Source of the DNA: Trifolium pratense
Taxonomy: Eukaryota; Streptophyta; Magnoliopsida; Fabales; Fabaceae
Reading direction: 5' to 3'
DNA length: 64,000 bases
Assembly: GCF_020283565.1 (NCBI RefSeq)
Contig: NC_060060.1
Coordinates: 21,452,001-21,516,000, forward strand
Below the pieces are notes generated by a model, which made no database searches, was not told the DNA's origin, and worked only from the letters and a program-made list of their open reading frames with translations. Positions 11,723 to 23,560 of the stretch are shown here, one piece after another (position 1 is the stretch's first letter; each line of letters opens with the position of its first letter). Position numbers and translations under genes: made by a program.

Positions 11723-12114
11723 TTATATCATATTTTAATTTACCACCGAAGCGATTGTGACATTATCGACGAATCACACACACACCGTAAATATTCCTAT
11801 ACTAAATTACTACATTATTTGATGTTTGATATGACCAAGTTTACATTTTTACTTGCAATAGACATATATCAAGGTAACAAGAGTTGAAATATCAGAGACG
11901 CGCACATATCTCAGAGGGTGTGAGAAGTAATTTTTATTTTATTTTTTTGACTGCGAAGTAAAATTCTTTTAACCCTAACAATATTTTGTTTTGTTTTCAC
12001 ACCGACCGACCCACATAGTTCATGACTTCCATCTTCTTCTATATTCAATACCTAACTTGTTCTTTTCAAAAAACCACTTATTAGGGTTTTAATCTTATTA
12101 TTATTACTTGAACC

Positions 12115-15100
12115 ATGGAAGCTTTTCAAGAAACCATTGATGATGATTTCTGCAATTGGAATTGGATAGCCTCAGAACTCAATTATGACTTATTATCGAG
12201 CATGGAATTCTCGGAAACCACCGAATCCAACGACGACGACGACTCCGATGATTTCTGCAATTCAATCCTCTCTCAATTCGGAAACTCCTCCGATGATGAC
12301 GATCAAATCATCTGCGCCGTTATCGTTGCGATGTCAAAATCATTGAAAGAAAAAAAAGTACCTTGTTCACCAGTTGCTTACTTGTATGCCACATGCTCTT
12401 CCTTGGATAATCTCGAACCCCCTGACTTCCTCATCGACGCGCTTTTCATTATCCTCTCCATGGTTATCGTTAGAGTTCCTGTCTCTGTGTTGAAGAAGAA
12501 GAAAGAGTACTTGTCCAAACTCGTCCTAAGAATCCTCCAATATCGTTTAGCTACTAAGACCTCAATTATTCTTGGATTGAAGTGGTTCTCCTATTCTTTA
12601 ACTTACACCGACGGTCTCATCTGGTCTCATGTTTCTCCGTTTATCTATGTTTTGCTAGGGTTTCTAACTGATTCACGACGCAAGGTAAATAACTAAAGTT
12701 TTATGTTAATTGTATTTTTTATAAGCTATTTTCTCATAAACTACCTTGAAAAGTAAGTTTATAATAATGCATAAAACTTATTATTTATTTGTATAAGCTC
12801 AAAAATAAGTCAATCCAAACATACCCAAATAATACTACATTGACAAGCTTAAAAATAATATGGTATGTTTGGTTTCACGTTCCCACAGCCCATACTCGCG
12901 TTTGGTTCTCTTAACGCAATTCTAGTTTTCTTTGAGTATGTTTGGTTTGCTTTTCATAAATTGATTCTGTCTTCTTAAAGCGATTCTACCAAAAGCTACA
13001 AATCGTAGCTTCCACGTTTAACCCAAAATCAATTCTTCACTCTTGTGAGGTCATAGCTGCATAATTCCTTTTATTCCTACACTACCCTTCATAGCTATCA
13101 TCAATCACCCCCACCGGGATTCATTGTGAACATTCACAGCCACACAATCAGGCTCCACTACACAAACGTCTATGCTAATATGTGGAAAATGGAAGATGAA
13201 ATATCAAGAATAAATGTTTATGAAACATGGAGAAAAAGATTTGAGTGATGGGAGAAGAACATTGAGAGATGATGGAGGAAGAAGAAAGGTTTGAATCTGA
13301 GATGTAAACTTGAGGTATAAAACTATGGAAATTTCTGGAAAAATGGAGGTGGGTGGTGGCGTGGTGCCATTGAGAGAGAGGGACACATTTGCATTGGATT
13401 TTTCTATTGGGTTTGGATGTTTTTGTTTGAAAAATCACAAAACACTATTGGGCTGAATTTTCATATAGAGTGGTCCAATAAAAATTAGGACCTTTTGGTA
13501 ATTTACATTTTAAAAGCAATTTTAATTCAAATTATCCAAACAACATATTTTATAAATTGATTCTACAATAAAGACATCCAAACATAAATCACTTTACACT
13601 CAACTCACTTCTAACCAAAATCAATTCTACAAAATCAATTCACTTAGAATCAATTCTGGCCACCGCACAACCAAACACACACTATATATATTTGCATAAC
13701 TTGTTTTTCATAAGCTCTATCCAAATGGGCCCTATATAATAATCACCTTATGCATAAGCACTTCTATGATAAGAGGAGCTTATGCCATAACTGCTTAATT
13801 AAGCTGTTTATCCAAACAGGCCTATGAGCTGGTTGGTGTGTGTAAGCATAATTAATGTTGTAGACCATGGGTGCATTGGGAGATAATGTTTTGTAGCAAG
13901 GTTACATGACTTATGATTGGTTTTTGCTTCTGTTAGGATGTTTGCTAAATAATCATGGTACATACTAGAATGTTGTGTACTAATTAGATCTTTAAACAGG
14001 TCAGACAGCAATCTCATTTGTGTCTCCGTGATGTATTGTTGAACTTTCAAAATTCTCCACTATTGTCTCCTTTAAGCGAATACATATTTGAAAGGTGTAT
14101 ACTGCCAGCTGCTGATGATCCAACTAAGGGAGTCAAACCACTTCTGTATATTCTTGATGCCTTGGAGAAATGTCTTCCTATTTTGTCATCTGAATACCAG
14201 ACCAGTGTTCTTAAGTACTTCAAAAGTGTCTTGGATATGAGTCAACCCCGAGTCACAAGGCGTATAACTGATGTTTTGATGTTACTCTGCCTTTATCCAA
14301 CATCGGAGTTTTCCCCTGACGCACTACTTGAGTTGTTAACATCATTTGCTCGCTCTATCTCATCAAATGAAATGTCATTGTCTGGAGATGGAATGACAGT
14401 TACTGTTCGCTTGCTTGATACTGGAATTAACAAAGTTTATTCTCTTAACAAGCAAATATGCGTAAGCGAGTTGCCTACTTTCTTTAATGCTCTCAAAGGT
14501 ATGACTGATATCATGAATTCTATTATGTTTCTACATATAATAATTACCTGTTTTCATATGGCAACTATATAACTATACTCTTTACTTTTATGTTTGCAGA
14601 TGTTTTGACATCTCAACATGAAGAGGCCATATGTGCAGCCACCACTGCACTCAAGAACATTATCAATTCTTGCATCGATGAAACTTTGATTAAACAAGGA
14701 GTGGATATCATAACATTGGAGGAAAACAAAAAATCAAGGACGTCTGGACCAACCATTATTGAAAAAATTTGTGCAACTATTGAGAGCTTACTTGATCATA
14801 TCTATGTTGGTGTCTGGGATAGAGTATTTGAAGTTGTTTCATCCATGTTTCATAAATTAGGTAATTTGATTGTCACCAGTCTTGTTTTCTTTTGGTTACA
14901 CATTGGTAATTATTATTCCTTCTTTGGGTTTTTCTGTTAGCTTTGGACATACAATTTTAGCACTCCCACTATTCAAATGATAACTCGGTGTACACTTCCT
15001 GTTACTGATTTTGAAGATCTCAATTATTTATTATCAATGCATGCAGGAAGTTATTCTCCTTACTTAATGCGAGGAATACTTAAAAACTTGGAGTACATGC

Positions 15101-15763
15101 AGAAGCTACCTGATGAAGATTTTCCCTTTAGGAAACAGGTCTACCTATCTTTTCTATGCTCCTTTTAATTTTCACAGAACTTGGAGTACCCAACATCTTA
15201 TACAATGAGCTTGAATATGTTCCATCCTCCTAACAGAACCACATGTCTCAAATTTGAACAGTTTCTTGTACAAACTGATCTTTAAAAATTTGGATACCTA
15301 CTGAGTTATATTATTATGATCTAAAACATTTAAAAGCAAATGGATAGTTTTTAACAACCCTGTTATTTATTCTAGATGACCAACCTGGTTTATCCCGTAA
15401 AATGTATTTTAAAAAGGGCATGAGGTGATGAGTGACGCATACAATCTACCAATAATAAAAATAACCATTCAGAATCTCTGTACTGATTTTTTAATGATTT
15501 GTATAAATTGCATTAAAACTTTCTTAGTTTCATTTCTTAACCAATATATCAAGTTATTCGTTGTAGGGGAATTTGGGAATTTATCTGATTTTTGAATTTT
15601 GTTTTTGTATGACAAATTTCTGATGTGGTACTGGTACATTCTATAAAACGCAGCTACATGTATGCCTTGGATCAGCTCTTGTTGCAATTGGACCAGAAAA
15701 TTTGCCATCCTTTGTACACAACCTGAATGTGGAAGCTGAAGATTTATCTGAAGCAAATATATG
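12115..15763 (+). CDS. RRP12: RRP12-like ribosomal RNA processing protein, 5' part only (five exons)
   Basis: Exons: 12115-12684, 14000-14498, 14600-14860, 15047-15138 and 15654-15763. All junctions have GT...AG and phases agree. The product starts MEAFQETIDDDF and has an acidic N-terminus, FLTDSRRK joined to VRQQSHLCLRDVLLNF, YILDALEKCLP, RRITDVLMLLC, TIIEKICATIESLLDHIY, and YLMRGILKNLEYMQKLPDE. This order is that of the NUC173 region of RRP12, an ARM/HEAT-repeat protein that in yeast assists nuclear export and maturation of pre-ribosomal subunits. RRP12 is normally over 1000 residues; only about 510 are encoded. After 15763 there is a donor-like GTAGAG, but no following exon is found before the retroelements. 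The five exons have no stops or frameshifts. It may be a recently truncated copy, or its remaining exons may be lost or displaced. Confidence 0.75.
12685..13999 (+). repeat. Intron 1 of the RRP12-like gene, filled by nested MITEs
   Basis: The 1.3-kb intron holds one MITE inside another. The inner element, about 12862-13680, has terminal repeats TATGTTTGGTTT and AACCAAACACACA. Around it are two halves of a second MITE: about 12708-12840 (AAGCTATTTTCTCATAAACTACC) and about 13683-13828 (ending GTTTATCCAAACAGGCC). A further copy of the left half occurs at about 18430-18545. Confidence 0.6.
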
Positions 15764-16427
15764 GTAGAGCTTTCCTATATAACATTATTGTTTTGCATGA
15801 TATTATCCATGTCTCGGTATTCTTGAAGACATATATGTTGAGCATGGTTTTCAATTATTTCCTAAACTTTTATGAAGATTAATTTAAATGGTAATATGAC
15901 TGACGACTCTTTAGCTTGTAGAGGGATAAGTCAGAGAGACTATCTTTATCCCAAATGTTATTTGCAGCTGATATTATTTTGGCTGCTAGTCTTAATTAAG
16001 TAAAACTGCATCAAAAACACCTGATACTAGAATGGTTCACTCGGTAGCTTTGAATACATTAAATAAATTCTGCTCATATATTATCTAACCGGCTAACCCT
16101 AAATCATCTATAGGTGTAGATAGAGGAATATGACTTCCTTTGATTGTTGCTCTAAATGCTATCACTGCTCAAAATGTCCTGTACAGTCTCATTATGAAAA
16201 GAAATCAAAGAATATTGGGCTAGTCCTGTTGATCCTAATTTATGGAGTATATTCTTTAGCCTTGTTTGTAAATGGGTCGATTGATATTTTTCCAATAATA
16301 ATGATGATGGAATCACACAAGTAACACTGATGATGTAGCTTCTTTAAGATAACCTGTCACTGTGATTATTTGATTAAACTGGTGATGTTGCATGTTATTC
16401 ATAATGTCAATTGTTTGTCATTATTTA

Positions 16428-16493
<66 letters not shown>
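16428..16493. repeat. (ATT)n microsatellite
   Basis: About 20 perfect ATT triplets. Confidence 0.9.
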
Positions 16494-16495
<2 letters not shown>

Positions 16496-18348
16496 CTTCT
16501 AATAATGGTACAAGTCTATTTCCTCAACACTCTTCGGTTGTGTTTGGCTTCTTCCTAGTGACTTTTTTTTGCTGCTACGCTACCCTAGCCATTATTTGTC
16601 GCAACGAAGAGTGCTTTGCCTCCTTGATCTCTTTGTTTGCCTATTAGAATGACAAATACAAACCTTTAGCTTGGAAATATGGCATTTCAATTGATGGGAA
16701 TCCAAGAAAAATTGAGTGAAAATTTTGTCAAATATGATAACTGGTGAAATTGTGGGAGGTTGCATTACTGATGTGATGATGTGAAGAAGCAATAAGGAAT
16801 AAGAAGTCAAACCTTTGTTTTGTTAACTCAAAATAAGCGGGAAACATGAGTCAAAGTCAAGATAATTTATGTTACATGTAATTTATTGTTGGTAGTTTCA
16901 TGTTTTTTATTCGTTATTTCTAATTCGTTTAATGTTTTTGTTTTGCAGATAATTTCTATCTCTTTGCTGCTTCAAGATTTTTTTTTATCTATTGGCACAT
17001 TAAGAATGAATTAGAATATTCAATTTATTTTATTTTTTTTAGATTAAAAAATTATTTTGTTAGGTAGTGGTGTGTTGGAAAGTATCAAAATATTAAATAT
17101 TTATTGTTATTAGTGGTGTGTTAAGAATGATTGTCCTGATTTTATTAGTAATAAATTGTCATATTTTAATTGTTTTGGGTATTAAAACACATATTACAAA
17201 ATCATAATCCTTATGAAATTTGTTATTTTGTAAATTTATTTAGTTTTATGAAATTTAAATTATATTGTAATTATATTGTTTTATAGAGATAAATAAAATA
17301 AATAAATTTTTGTGAGCAGCACTGAAGCTAAAATAAATAAACTTACTATTTGTGCAGGGCGGAAGCTAAAATAAATGCCAGAGATTCATCGTAAAAAAAC
17401 TATTGGATTATAAATTTATTCATATTTTTAATACTATCACATCTCTTATATTAAAATTAGATATTATTAATAGATGGATTATAGTTTTCGAAAAAATATA
17501 TTTAGAATTTTAATATTAGGATCGAATGAATTTAAAATTATGCTTTTACAAACATCTTCAATTGAGTCTGCGTGAAATCAAAATCACATTTTTTAATCTT
17601 TTAATTTTTTTTGGTCACCATATTATTAGTGCACATTATCCATTAGCAAAAGCTTTGCTAATGACTACATTGAGAAAACATAAGCATTTTTGCATGTTCA
17701 TGTGTTTTATGAGTATTCATGCCTCTTATATTAAGAGCCCACCTAGGAAGCAAGGTTGGAAGATTCTCACTAATCAGATACTATTATTTTTAAAAAAGTA
17801 TGAATCGGTCACAACCCAACTTTTGTTTGGCTTAATATCCGTGTTCACATGTATTTGTCAAAGGTTGAATAAGACGGAGAGTTGTGGATGACTTGAATTT
17901 GAATATCCGTATTTGGGAAGATTTCGTTGCTTAGGAATCCGCTCAATCCATATGTAACTTCTATCCAACTAGGAAATTCACATTTTTTTTTTGTACATTT
18001 AGAAGACATCTCACACATGCGAGTGGAAGGGAATTGGAACGCAATTTGATCTCTGAAAATCTCCAACAAGATGAAAATTCTGATTTGACATATTGTGCGG
18101 GGGAGTTTGCCAACTCAGTGCAATCTTCAACGAAAACATGTTAATTGTTCTAATAGCTGTCCTATGTAACAAATTTCAAGAAATTCAATCATCTATGTAA
18201 TCAAATACTCCATCCGTTCCTCAACTTTGGTATTTTTGTTCCAAAACATTGGTATTTTAAAAACTCAATGTATAATTCACTCAAAGTGAAAAGGTGTATC
18301 TTGCTACCTTAGATCTTCATGTTTTTAGGTGGGTCTAAGTTAGCAAAC

Positions 18349-18349
<1 letters not shown>

Positions 18350-18394
<45 letters not shown>
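18350..18394. repeat. (AT)n microsatellite
   Basis: About 22 alternating AT dinucleotides next to a MITE fragment. Confidence 0.9.
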
Positions 18395-18397
<3 letters not shown>

Positions 18398-18429
18398 AAT
18401 TTAAAAATTTTCGCTAACAAAAATTGTAT

Positions 18430-18545
18430 TTTTATATGCTATTTTCTCATAAACTACAATGAAAAATTTATAATAATACATAAAAACTTATTCATTTATA
18501 TAAGTTATTTTGCATAAGCCTAAAAATAAGCCAACCCAAACATGA
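18430..18545. repeat. MITE half-copy related to the RRP12 intron repeat
   Basis: TATTTTCTCATAAACTAC, TTTATAATAATACATAAAA and CCTAAAAATAAGCCAACCC match the left half of the MITE in the RRP12-like intron at about 12708-12840. Confidence 0.55.
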
Positions 18546-18724
18546 CCATAGTGAGTCATCGTTGTAGTTTTATTAAACTTGCCATCAATTCAAAACATAT
18601 ATAGTGATTTTTGAATATTTTTGAATTAATGAGTAACTAATAATCCTGTTTGAATTAATATTTCAAAATAAAAACAAAGATGAGAATTAATATAGTATAA
18701 AATAAAATTTATTTAATTACATGT

Positions 18725-19397
18725 TGTTGGGTATGTGTTGTAAAACGGTTTACTGACATTGTAAAAAAACAGAAAACGATTTTTTCAAAAATGGCAATGA
18801 AAACAATTATTGGCTGAGTCGCGTACTAGGTTGCTTTCTTTAAGACGTTTCGCGGAACTACTCGAATAGTGCACTGTAGTATATCGACCGCGAAGTCCCC
18901 AGGATAAAACAACCGTTTTCAAAGAAATACCGAAGCACTACTGCACTGCAGTGATCAGACAGAATTACACCACATATGGTTCGAAACACCGAACCACTCT
19001 AATTGATATACGAATATCAATTATGTACGGCAACAACCGTTCGATAATTGAAACAACATAATATATTTCGAAGAAGAAAAATAGAGAGAAGGAAAAAGCA
19101 GAATATTCTCAGAATGCAGAGAAAAAATGAGCAACTTTAAACTGAAGAAGAAAAACAGTAAAAAAGTAATACTAGTATATCACAAGGCCTAAGCCCGGTC
19201 CGAGCCAGCCGAACGGCGGCAGCGCGGGTGTGATATTCGACATGGTGTGCAGTCTCCCTTTCTTACAAAAATGAGTACTCCAAGGGCACGCCCTTAGTTG
19301 TCACTTTGTAGTATATAAACACTACCAAGAAGTGTGATCTTAACAATGTGGGACTCAAAGAGCCTTTTTTCAATTCACACTATACATGATTCTAACA
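18725..19397 (-). repeat. Probable solo LTR (673 bp)
   Basis: Starts TGTTGGGTATG and ends GATTCTAACA, so the ends are TG...CA with a short inverted match. Read on the minus strand it has a TATA-like TATATACTAC about 80-90 bases into the element and a GC-rich U5-like part. No second copy, primer site or polypurine tract adjoins it. The flanking 5-mers (CATGT and CTTTG) do not match, so the exact ends or its history are uncertain. Confidence 0.5.
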
Positions 19398-21119
19398 CTT
19401 TGTGTTTATTTTAATACCAAGTTTCCTCCAAATTCTCATCATGTTGCAACAGTATGTTTAACCATGGAAGATAGATCAATGTTGATGTTGCTTGTGAGAA
19501 GGCAGTGATAATGGCAATGTGAGGGTTAAGGTAAGAGCTTCCATAATTTAGTATGTGATTACTTGTAAGATTTTGTTCTTCAAAAAAAGAGAAGGATGAA
19601 CACCTTATTGGTTTAGATATTCCCAACTTCTATTATTATTAGAGTTGAGTATACAGATCAAGGTACGAGTTGATCAGTTTAACTTGTACTTCGCACGGAT
19701 GTAAGATCAATTTTTATTTGTCCGTTTATATTTTGTCATTGTGGGTTGGACTGTTAAAATCGTGGGTTATGCGGGTTAAATCCGCGGGTTAGCGGGTAGG
19801 GATGCTCAAATCCAAACCAATCTAATTAAAATCCACAAACTGATAAAAAATCGAAAACCGCAAAGAACCGAATAAGTTTAAATGTATTTGGATGCCATTT
19901 TGAAAAAACCGCTGGATCGAATCAGATTTTGGATTGATTTTTCAAAACTGATCAAAACTGAACCAAATCACATACATATATTTTAATACTTATTTTTTTT
20001 TGCTACATTATTTATTTTTCTTTTTATTAGTATAATATATTCGTAGTTACTTCAAATCCATAGTTCCTTGGTGCAACGTTTTTTCGTACTTGGATTATGA
20101 AACAAGTTTTCTCGATCAACAAAGATCGGCGGCAAATTTATAGCCCGGCAAAATTGAAATTTTAGGGATTAATTTTAGAGAAAATTAAGATTTTTTTCAC
20201 AATTAAGAATTTTAGTGCAAAACTGAAATTTTTATTTAAAATTGATTTTTTTTTGTTAAAGGTGAATAAGTGGAGTGTCCCGAGTTCGAACCCAAACTCC
20301 TGCACATATAGTGCGATGTCCTTACCAACTGAACTACGCTCACTGGACTTAAAAGTTAAAACTGAGATTTTATTCGTGGTTTATAAATTTTCTTGCCCCA
20401 CCACTAACAAATATTTATGAAAACACGTTGCCTTGGGTTAGGAAAATAAATGTTCAACAAGTAAATATTCAACAACGTTTTTTCGTACTTGTTAATGTCG
20501 ATCAACAAAGATTTCATTTTACATTTATAATCTCGAATATAAATATTCAATTTCAAAAACCAAATTCGTCCATTCTCATCTCAAATCTAGTAAAGCTACA
20601 TTTTTTATTTTTTTTTGAGAATAAAGCTACATTTCTTTTGATTTCTACATATACTCACCAATTTCAATTATTTATCTTTGTTCTTTATGTTTATTATTGT
20701 TTGGCCAATTATAAATTGATATTTAGATTTTAAGTTTGGTTGGAAAATACACTTTAAATATAGGTCTAAGGAATTAATGTTAACTCATTAGATTATAATA
20801 ACATAGTCATTAGGAATACGTAAGTTTAAATTCACATGTATTCAGGGAAATGCTATCTTTAGGATAGAATAGTTCCAATATGGCATTGTTGTAATGGGGT
20901 TGAATGTTGGTGTAAAACAATGTAATCATAAGGTAATCAATCATATTAGCCAAAAAAATGACATTGCTTACTATATATGAATCCATGATTTGTACTAAGA
21001 TAATTTATCTAAGAATAATTATGAAACATATTTTGATATCAGTGGAACATAAAACTCAAACACACACACACACAACATGCCACAACCGTGAGAGACAGAT
21101 CAAAGATGGAGTGAATTTG
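19398..21119. other. Intergenic, with one SINE fragment
   Basis: AT-rich. It holds the tRNA-like SINE piece at 20245-20346 and a short (CA)n run near 21060-21075. An open frame of 101 codons at 20428-20733 is rich in Phe and Asn and shows no domain; I treat it as chance. Confidence 0.5.
20245..20346 (-). mobile_element. tRNA-derived SINE fragment
   Basis: On the minus strand it has an A-box-like GTAGTTCAGTTGGTAAGGAC and a B-box-like GGGTTCGAACTCGGG about 45 bases later, then a tail that becomes A-rich (TTAACAAAAAAAAATC). Spacing and order fit an RNA polymerase III promoter of a plant SINE. It is too short and unpaired for a real tRNA gene. Confidence 0.55.
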
Positions 21120-21222
21120 TTAACGCAATATTGATTTACTAAATTGATATGTTACAATCATGCATGCCTTTATATATGAAGTATAAGCTGCAACCGTTAG
21201 CTTTTCCACCTGATGAGGGGTT
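21120..21222 (-). pseudogene. Displaced downstream piece of the disrupted host frame
   Basis: On the minus strand, sequence left of the LTR element at 21228-23560 continues the reading frame found right of it. Once one GGAAT target copy is removed, the frame ending VDDIP runs on for about 34 more codons (TPHQVEKLTVAAYTSY...) to a TAA at 21120-21122. An open run of this length could be chance, so this is suggestive only. Confidence 0.35.
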
Positions 21223-21227
21223 GGAAT

Positions 21228-21416
21228 TGTTAGAATCAAATATACAAAATAAGACAATAAGAAAGAGACGGCTAGGGTTTCATAGAATTACATTACAATA
21301 GCTTAACCTAATGAAAGTTACAAGAAAACATATATAGTAGAACTTAATGGACTATACTAACCTAAAAGCTTTAAAGGGCCAAATAACATAAGCCCATATT
21401 TTATTATTATCTAACA
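21228..21416 (-). repeat. 3' LTR of the non-coding element (189 bp)
   Basis: TGTTAGAATC...ATCTAACA. It matches 23372-23560 apart from a G/C difference in AATAAGAAAG versus AATAACAAAG. Confidence 0.93.
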
Positions 21417-21899
21417 CCTACCCTCAAACTCACGATGCAACAACGACAAACATCGAGAGTTTGTTAAACAGAAAACAAAAAATATAAACTCAAAACTTAT
21501 CATAATACTACCCCTCAAGCTAAAGCTTACTAAGCTTTAAGCTTGGTACAAAATTGACCCAATAATTTATCAATCTAATCCATCTAATATCACAATTCAT
21601 ACCCAATAGAGAGAAACCCAACAACCAATGAGACGAACCATCACATAGAGGAGCAGCAACGAAACCAAACTGAACATCAAACCAAACCAATCAAATTTCA
21701 AACCAAACGAACCGAACCAATGGAAAAATCCAAAGTCCAAACTTTACCAAACCAAATTGTTCGAATCCAAACCGAACCAAATCAAATCAATCCAAACCAG
21801 AGAAAATAACCAAACCAAATAGAGAGATAAGCAACCAAGCAGAAGAACAAATAGAGACATGAGCAACCAAACAAAAGAACTAATAGGGAGGGAAGATCA

Positions 21900-22620
21900 A
21901 TCAGACAGAAGAAAATCGGGCAATAAGAAAATCAACAGAGAGTGCAATCATACAAAATTCAGACCAAAGAATCATCAAGGAGAAGCAAACAAAAGAAACC
22001 ATCAGAGAGAAGTGATCAAACAGAAGAATTGACAGAGAGAGAACCAAACAACCAAACAGAACCAATAGGGAGAGAAGCAATCAAAGTGAAGAAACCAATA
22101 GAGAGAAGTGCAATGCAATCAATTAGAAGAATCAATAGGGGAAAAGTGCAATCAATCAGAAGAATCAACAGGGAAGAAAATCAAGCAAACAGAATAACTC
22201 AAGTAGGGAGAGAGACAATCAATAAGAAGAATCAAACCAACATAAGAATTCAACAGAGAGAAGCAATCAAACAAAAAGAAAATCAATAGAGAGGAAGATG
22301 CAATCAGAAAATCAACATAGAGAAGCAATAAGACAGAATTCAGACAGAGGCAATCAAACAGAAGAAACCAAATAGGGAGAAATGCAATGCAATCCATTAG
22401 AACCAATAGAGGGAGAAGTGCAATCGATCAGAAGAAACAACAGGGAGAAGTGCAACCAAATAGAAGAAGTCAATAGGGAGAAATGCAATCAATCAGAAGA
22501 ATACCAATCAAACACAAGAAATCAATAGAGAGACAATCAAAGAGAAGAACCAAATAGAGAGAACCAATTAAACAGAAAAAGCCAATGAGAGAGAATACCA
22601 ATCAAACAAAGAAGAAATCA
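21900..22620. repeat. Degenerate tandem array inside the non-coding LTR element
   Basis: Imperfect repeats of roughly 25-35 bases with the core AATAGGGAGAAGTGCAATC and AGAAGAA(A/T)C. The reverse-complement phrase (GATTGCATTGCACTTCTCCC) recurs in the interior of the related element near 62600-62790. Open frames in this array are by-products of its low-complexity purine-rich composition. Confidence 0.7.
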
Positions 22621-23371
22621 AAAGGGGAGAGACAATCAAACCAGACCAAATTACAGGCATCAAACCAACCAATACCAAAACAAACCAGAGAGAATAACCG
22701 AAGCAAACCAACAAAAGTGCCAAATATATTGTCAACCATTATTACTATACTTTAGTAACCAAAAGAATTATAAGAAGCATTAACATCCTAGAAGAATCAA
22801 TACCAATACGGTGCACAAAAGTTCCTGACCATATGATTCCGTTTTTTTTTTTTTCAATGACAATGACAATAGATTAACGACAAACATATGCCACTTTCAC
22901 TTGTTTGAACGAACAACATGATCCAAAATTCCAAAGCAACAAGTCTTCATATCCCACCAGATATATCCAACTTAAGATCTAACACAAATACATTTTTATT
23001 CAAACAATGAACCTCATATTCATAAAGAAACTCAAATGGTGCAAAGACGACCAAAAGAAATATCGATCAGATTTTTATTTATCCAAACATGTCACTTAAT
23101 AATCCATTGCAACACAGGAACAAAGAGGTGATTGAAAAATTGAACAAATCCGTAACACAAGAAGTAAGCCAATTGATTGAGAAAGGAAACAAACCATAGC
23201 CCAGCGACACAAGATCAAATCACCGAACTTCAAGCACCAGAGGCACCAAACTTCAAAGAATAAACCAACGACAACATAAAGACAAACAAACACATTCCCA
23301 AATTTTTGGGAATTCGGCAGCGGAAACAACTAGTGCGGTTCAAGGCGGATCAAACCATGCTCTAGATACCA

Positions 23372-23560
23372 TGTTAGAATCAAATATACAAAATAAGACA
23401 ATAACAAAGAGACGGCTAGGGTTTCATAGAATTACATTACAATAGCTTAACCTAATGAAAGTTACAAGAAAACATATATAGTAGAACTTAATGGACTATA
23501 CTAACCTAAAAGCTTTAAAGGGCCAAATAACATAAGCCCATATTTTATTATTATCTAACA
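23372..23560 (-). repeat. 5' LTR of the non-coding element (189 bp)
   Basis: Partner of 21228-21416, followed directly by the right target duplication GGAAT. Confidence 0.93.

Larger units (their letters stand above)
15764..18724. other. Region after the truncated RRP12-like gene; no continuing exon
   Basis: I looked for the next RRP12 exon (WLFPILKQY-type start) and found none. Contents are an (ATT)n run at about 16428-16493, AT-rich sequence, a MITE half-copy at about 18430-18545, and an (AT)n run at 18350-18394. A frame of 121 codons at 17526-17891 has unremarkable composition and no recognisable domain, so I do not call it. Confidence 0.5.
21228..23560 (-). mobile_element. Non-coding LTR retroelement, minus strand (2.3 kb)
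   Basis: Flanked by the target duplication GGAAT (21223-21227 and 23561-23565). The 189-bp LTRs differ at about one site. The 5' LTR is the right-hand one; next to it is a primer-site-like GGTATCTAGAGC (plus 23358-23370). The 1955-bp interior encodes nothing recognisable. Much of it (about 21900-22620) is a degenerate tandem array built on CAATAGGGAGAAGTGCAAT-like units and CAGAAGAA. Just inside the 3' LTR (21417-21470) it matches the Copia element at 4173-4240. It is a non-autonomous member related to that element and to 61741-63232. Confidence 0.9.

Noticed and set aside
13175..13438. Minus-strand frames in RRP12 intron 1
   Set aside because: They lie within a MITE and have no domain.
17526..17891. 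121-codon plus-strand frame
   Set aside because: No domain, unusual Phe/Leu/Lys composition typical of AT-rich chance frames, no splice or promoter context.
20270..20346. A tRNA gene on the minus strand
   Set aside because: A- and B-box-like sequences are present, but the arms do not pair into a cloverleaf and an A-rich tail follows; a SINE fits better.
20428..20733. 101-codon plus-strand frame
   Set aside because: Low-complexity Phe/Ile/Asn composition in AT-rich intergenic DNA; no domain or signal.
21942..22406. Frames of 115 and 84 codons on opposite strands
   Set aside because: They lie in the purine-rich tandem array of a non-coding LTR element; the composition explains the openness.
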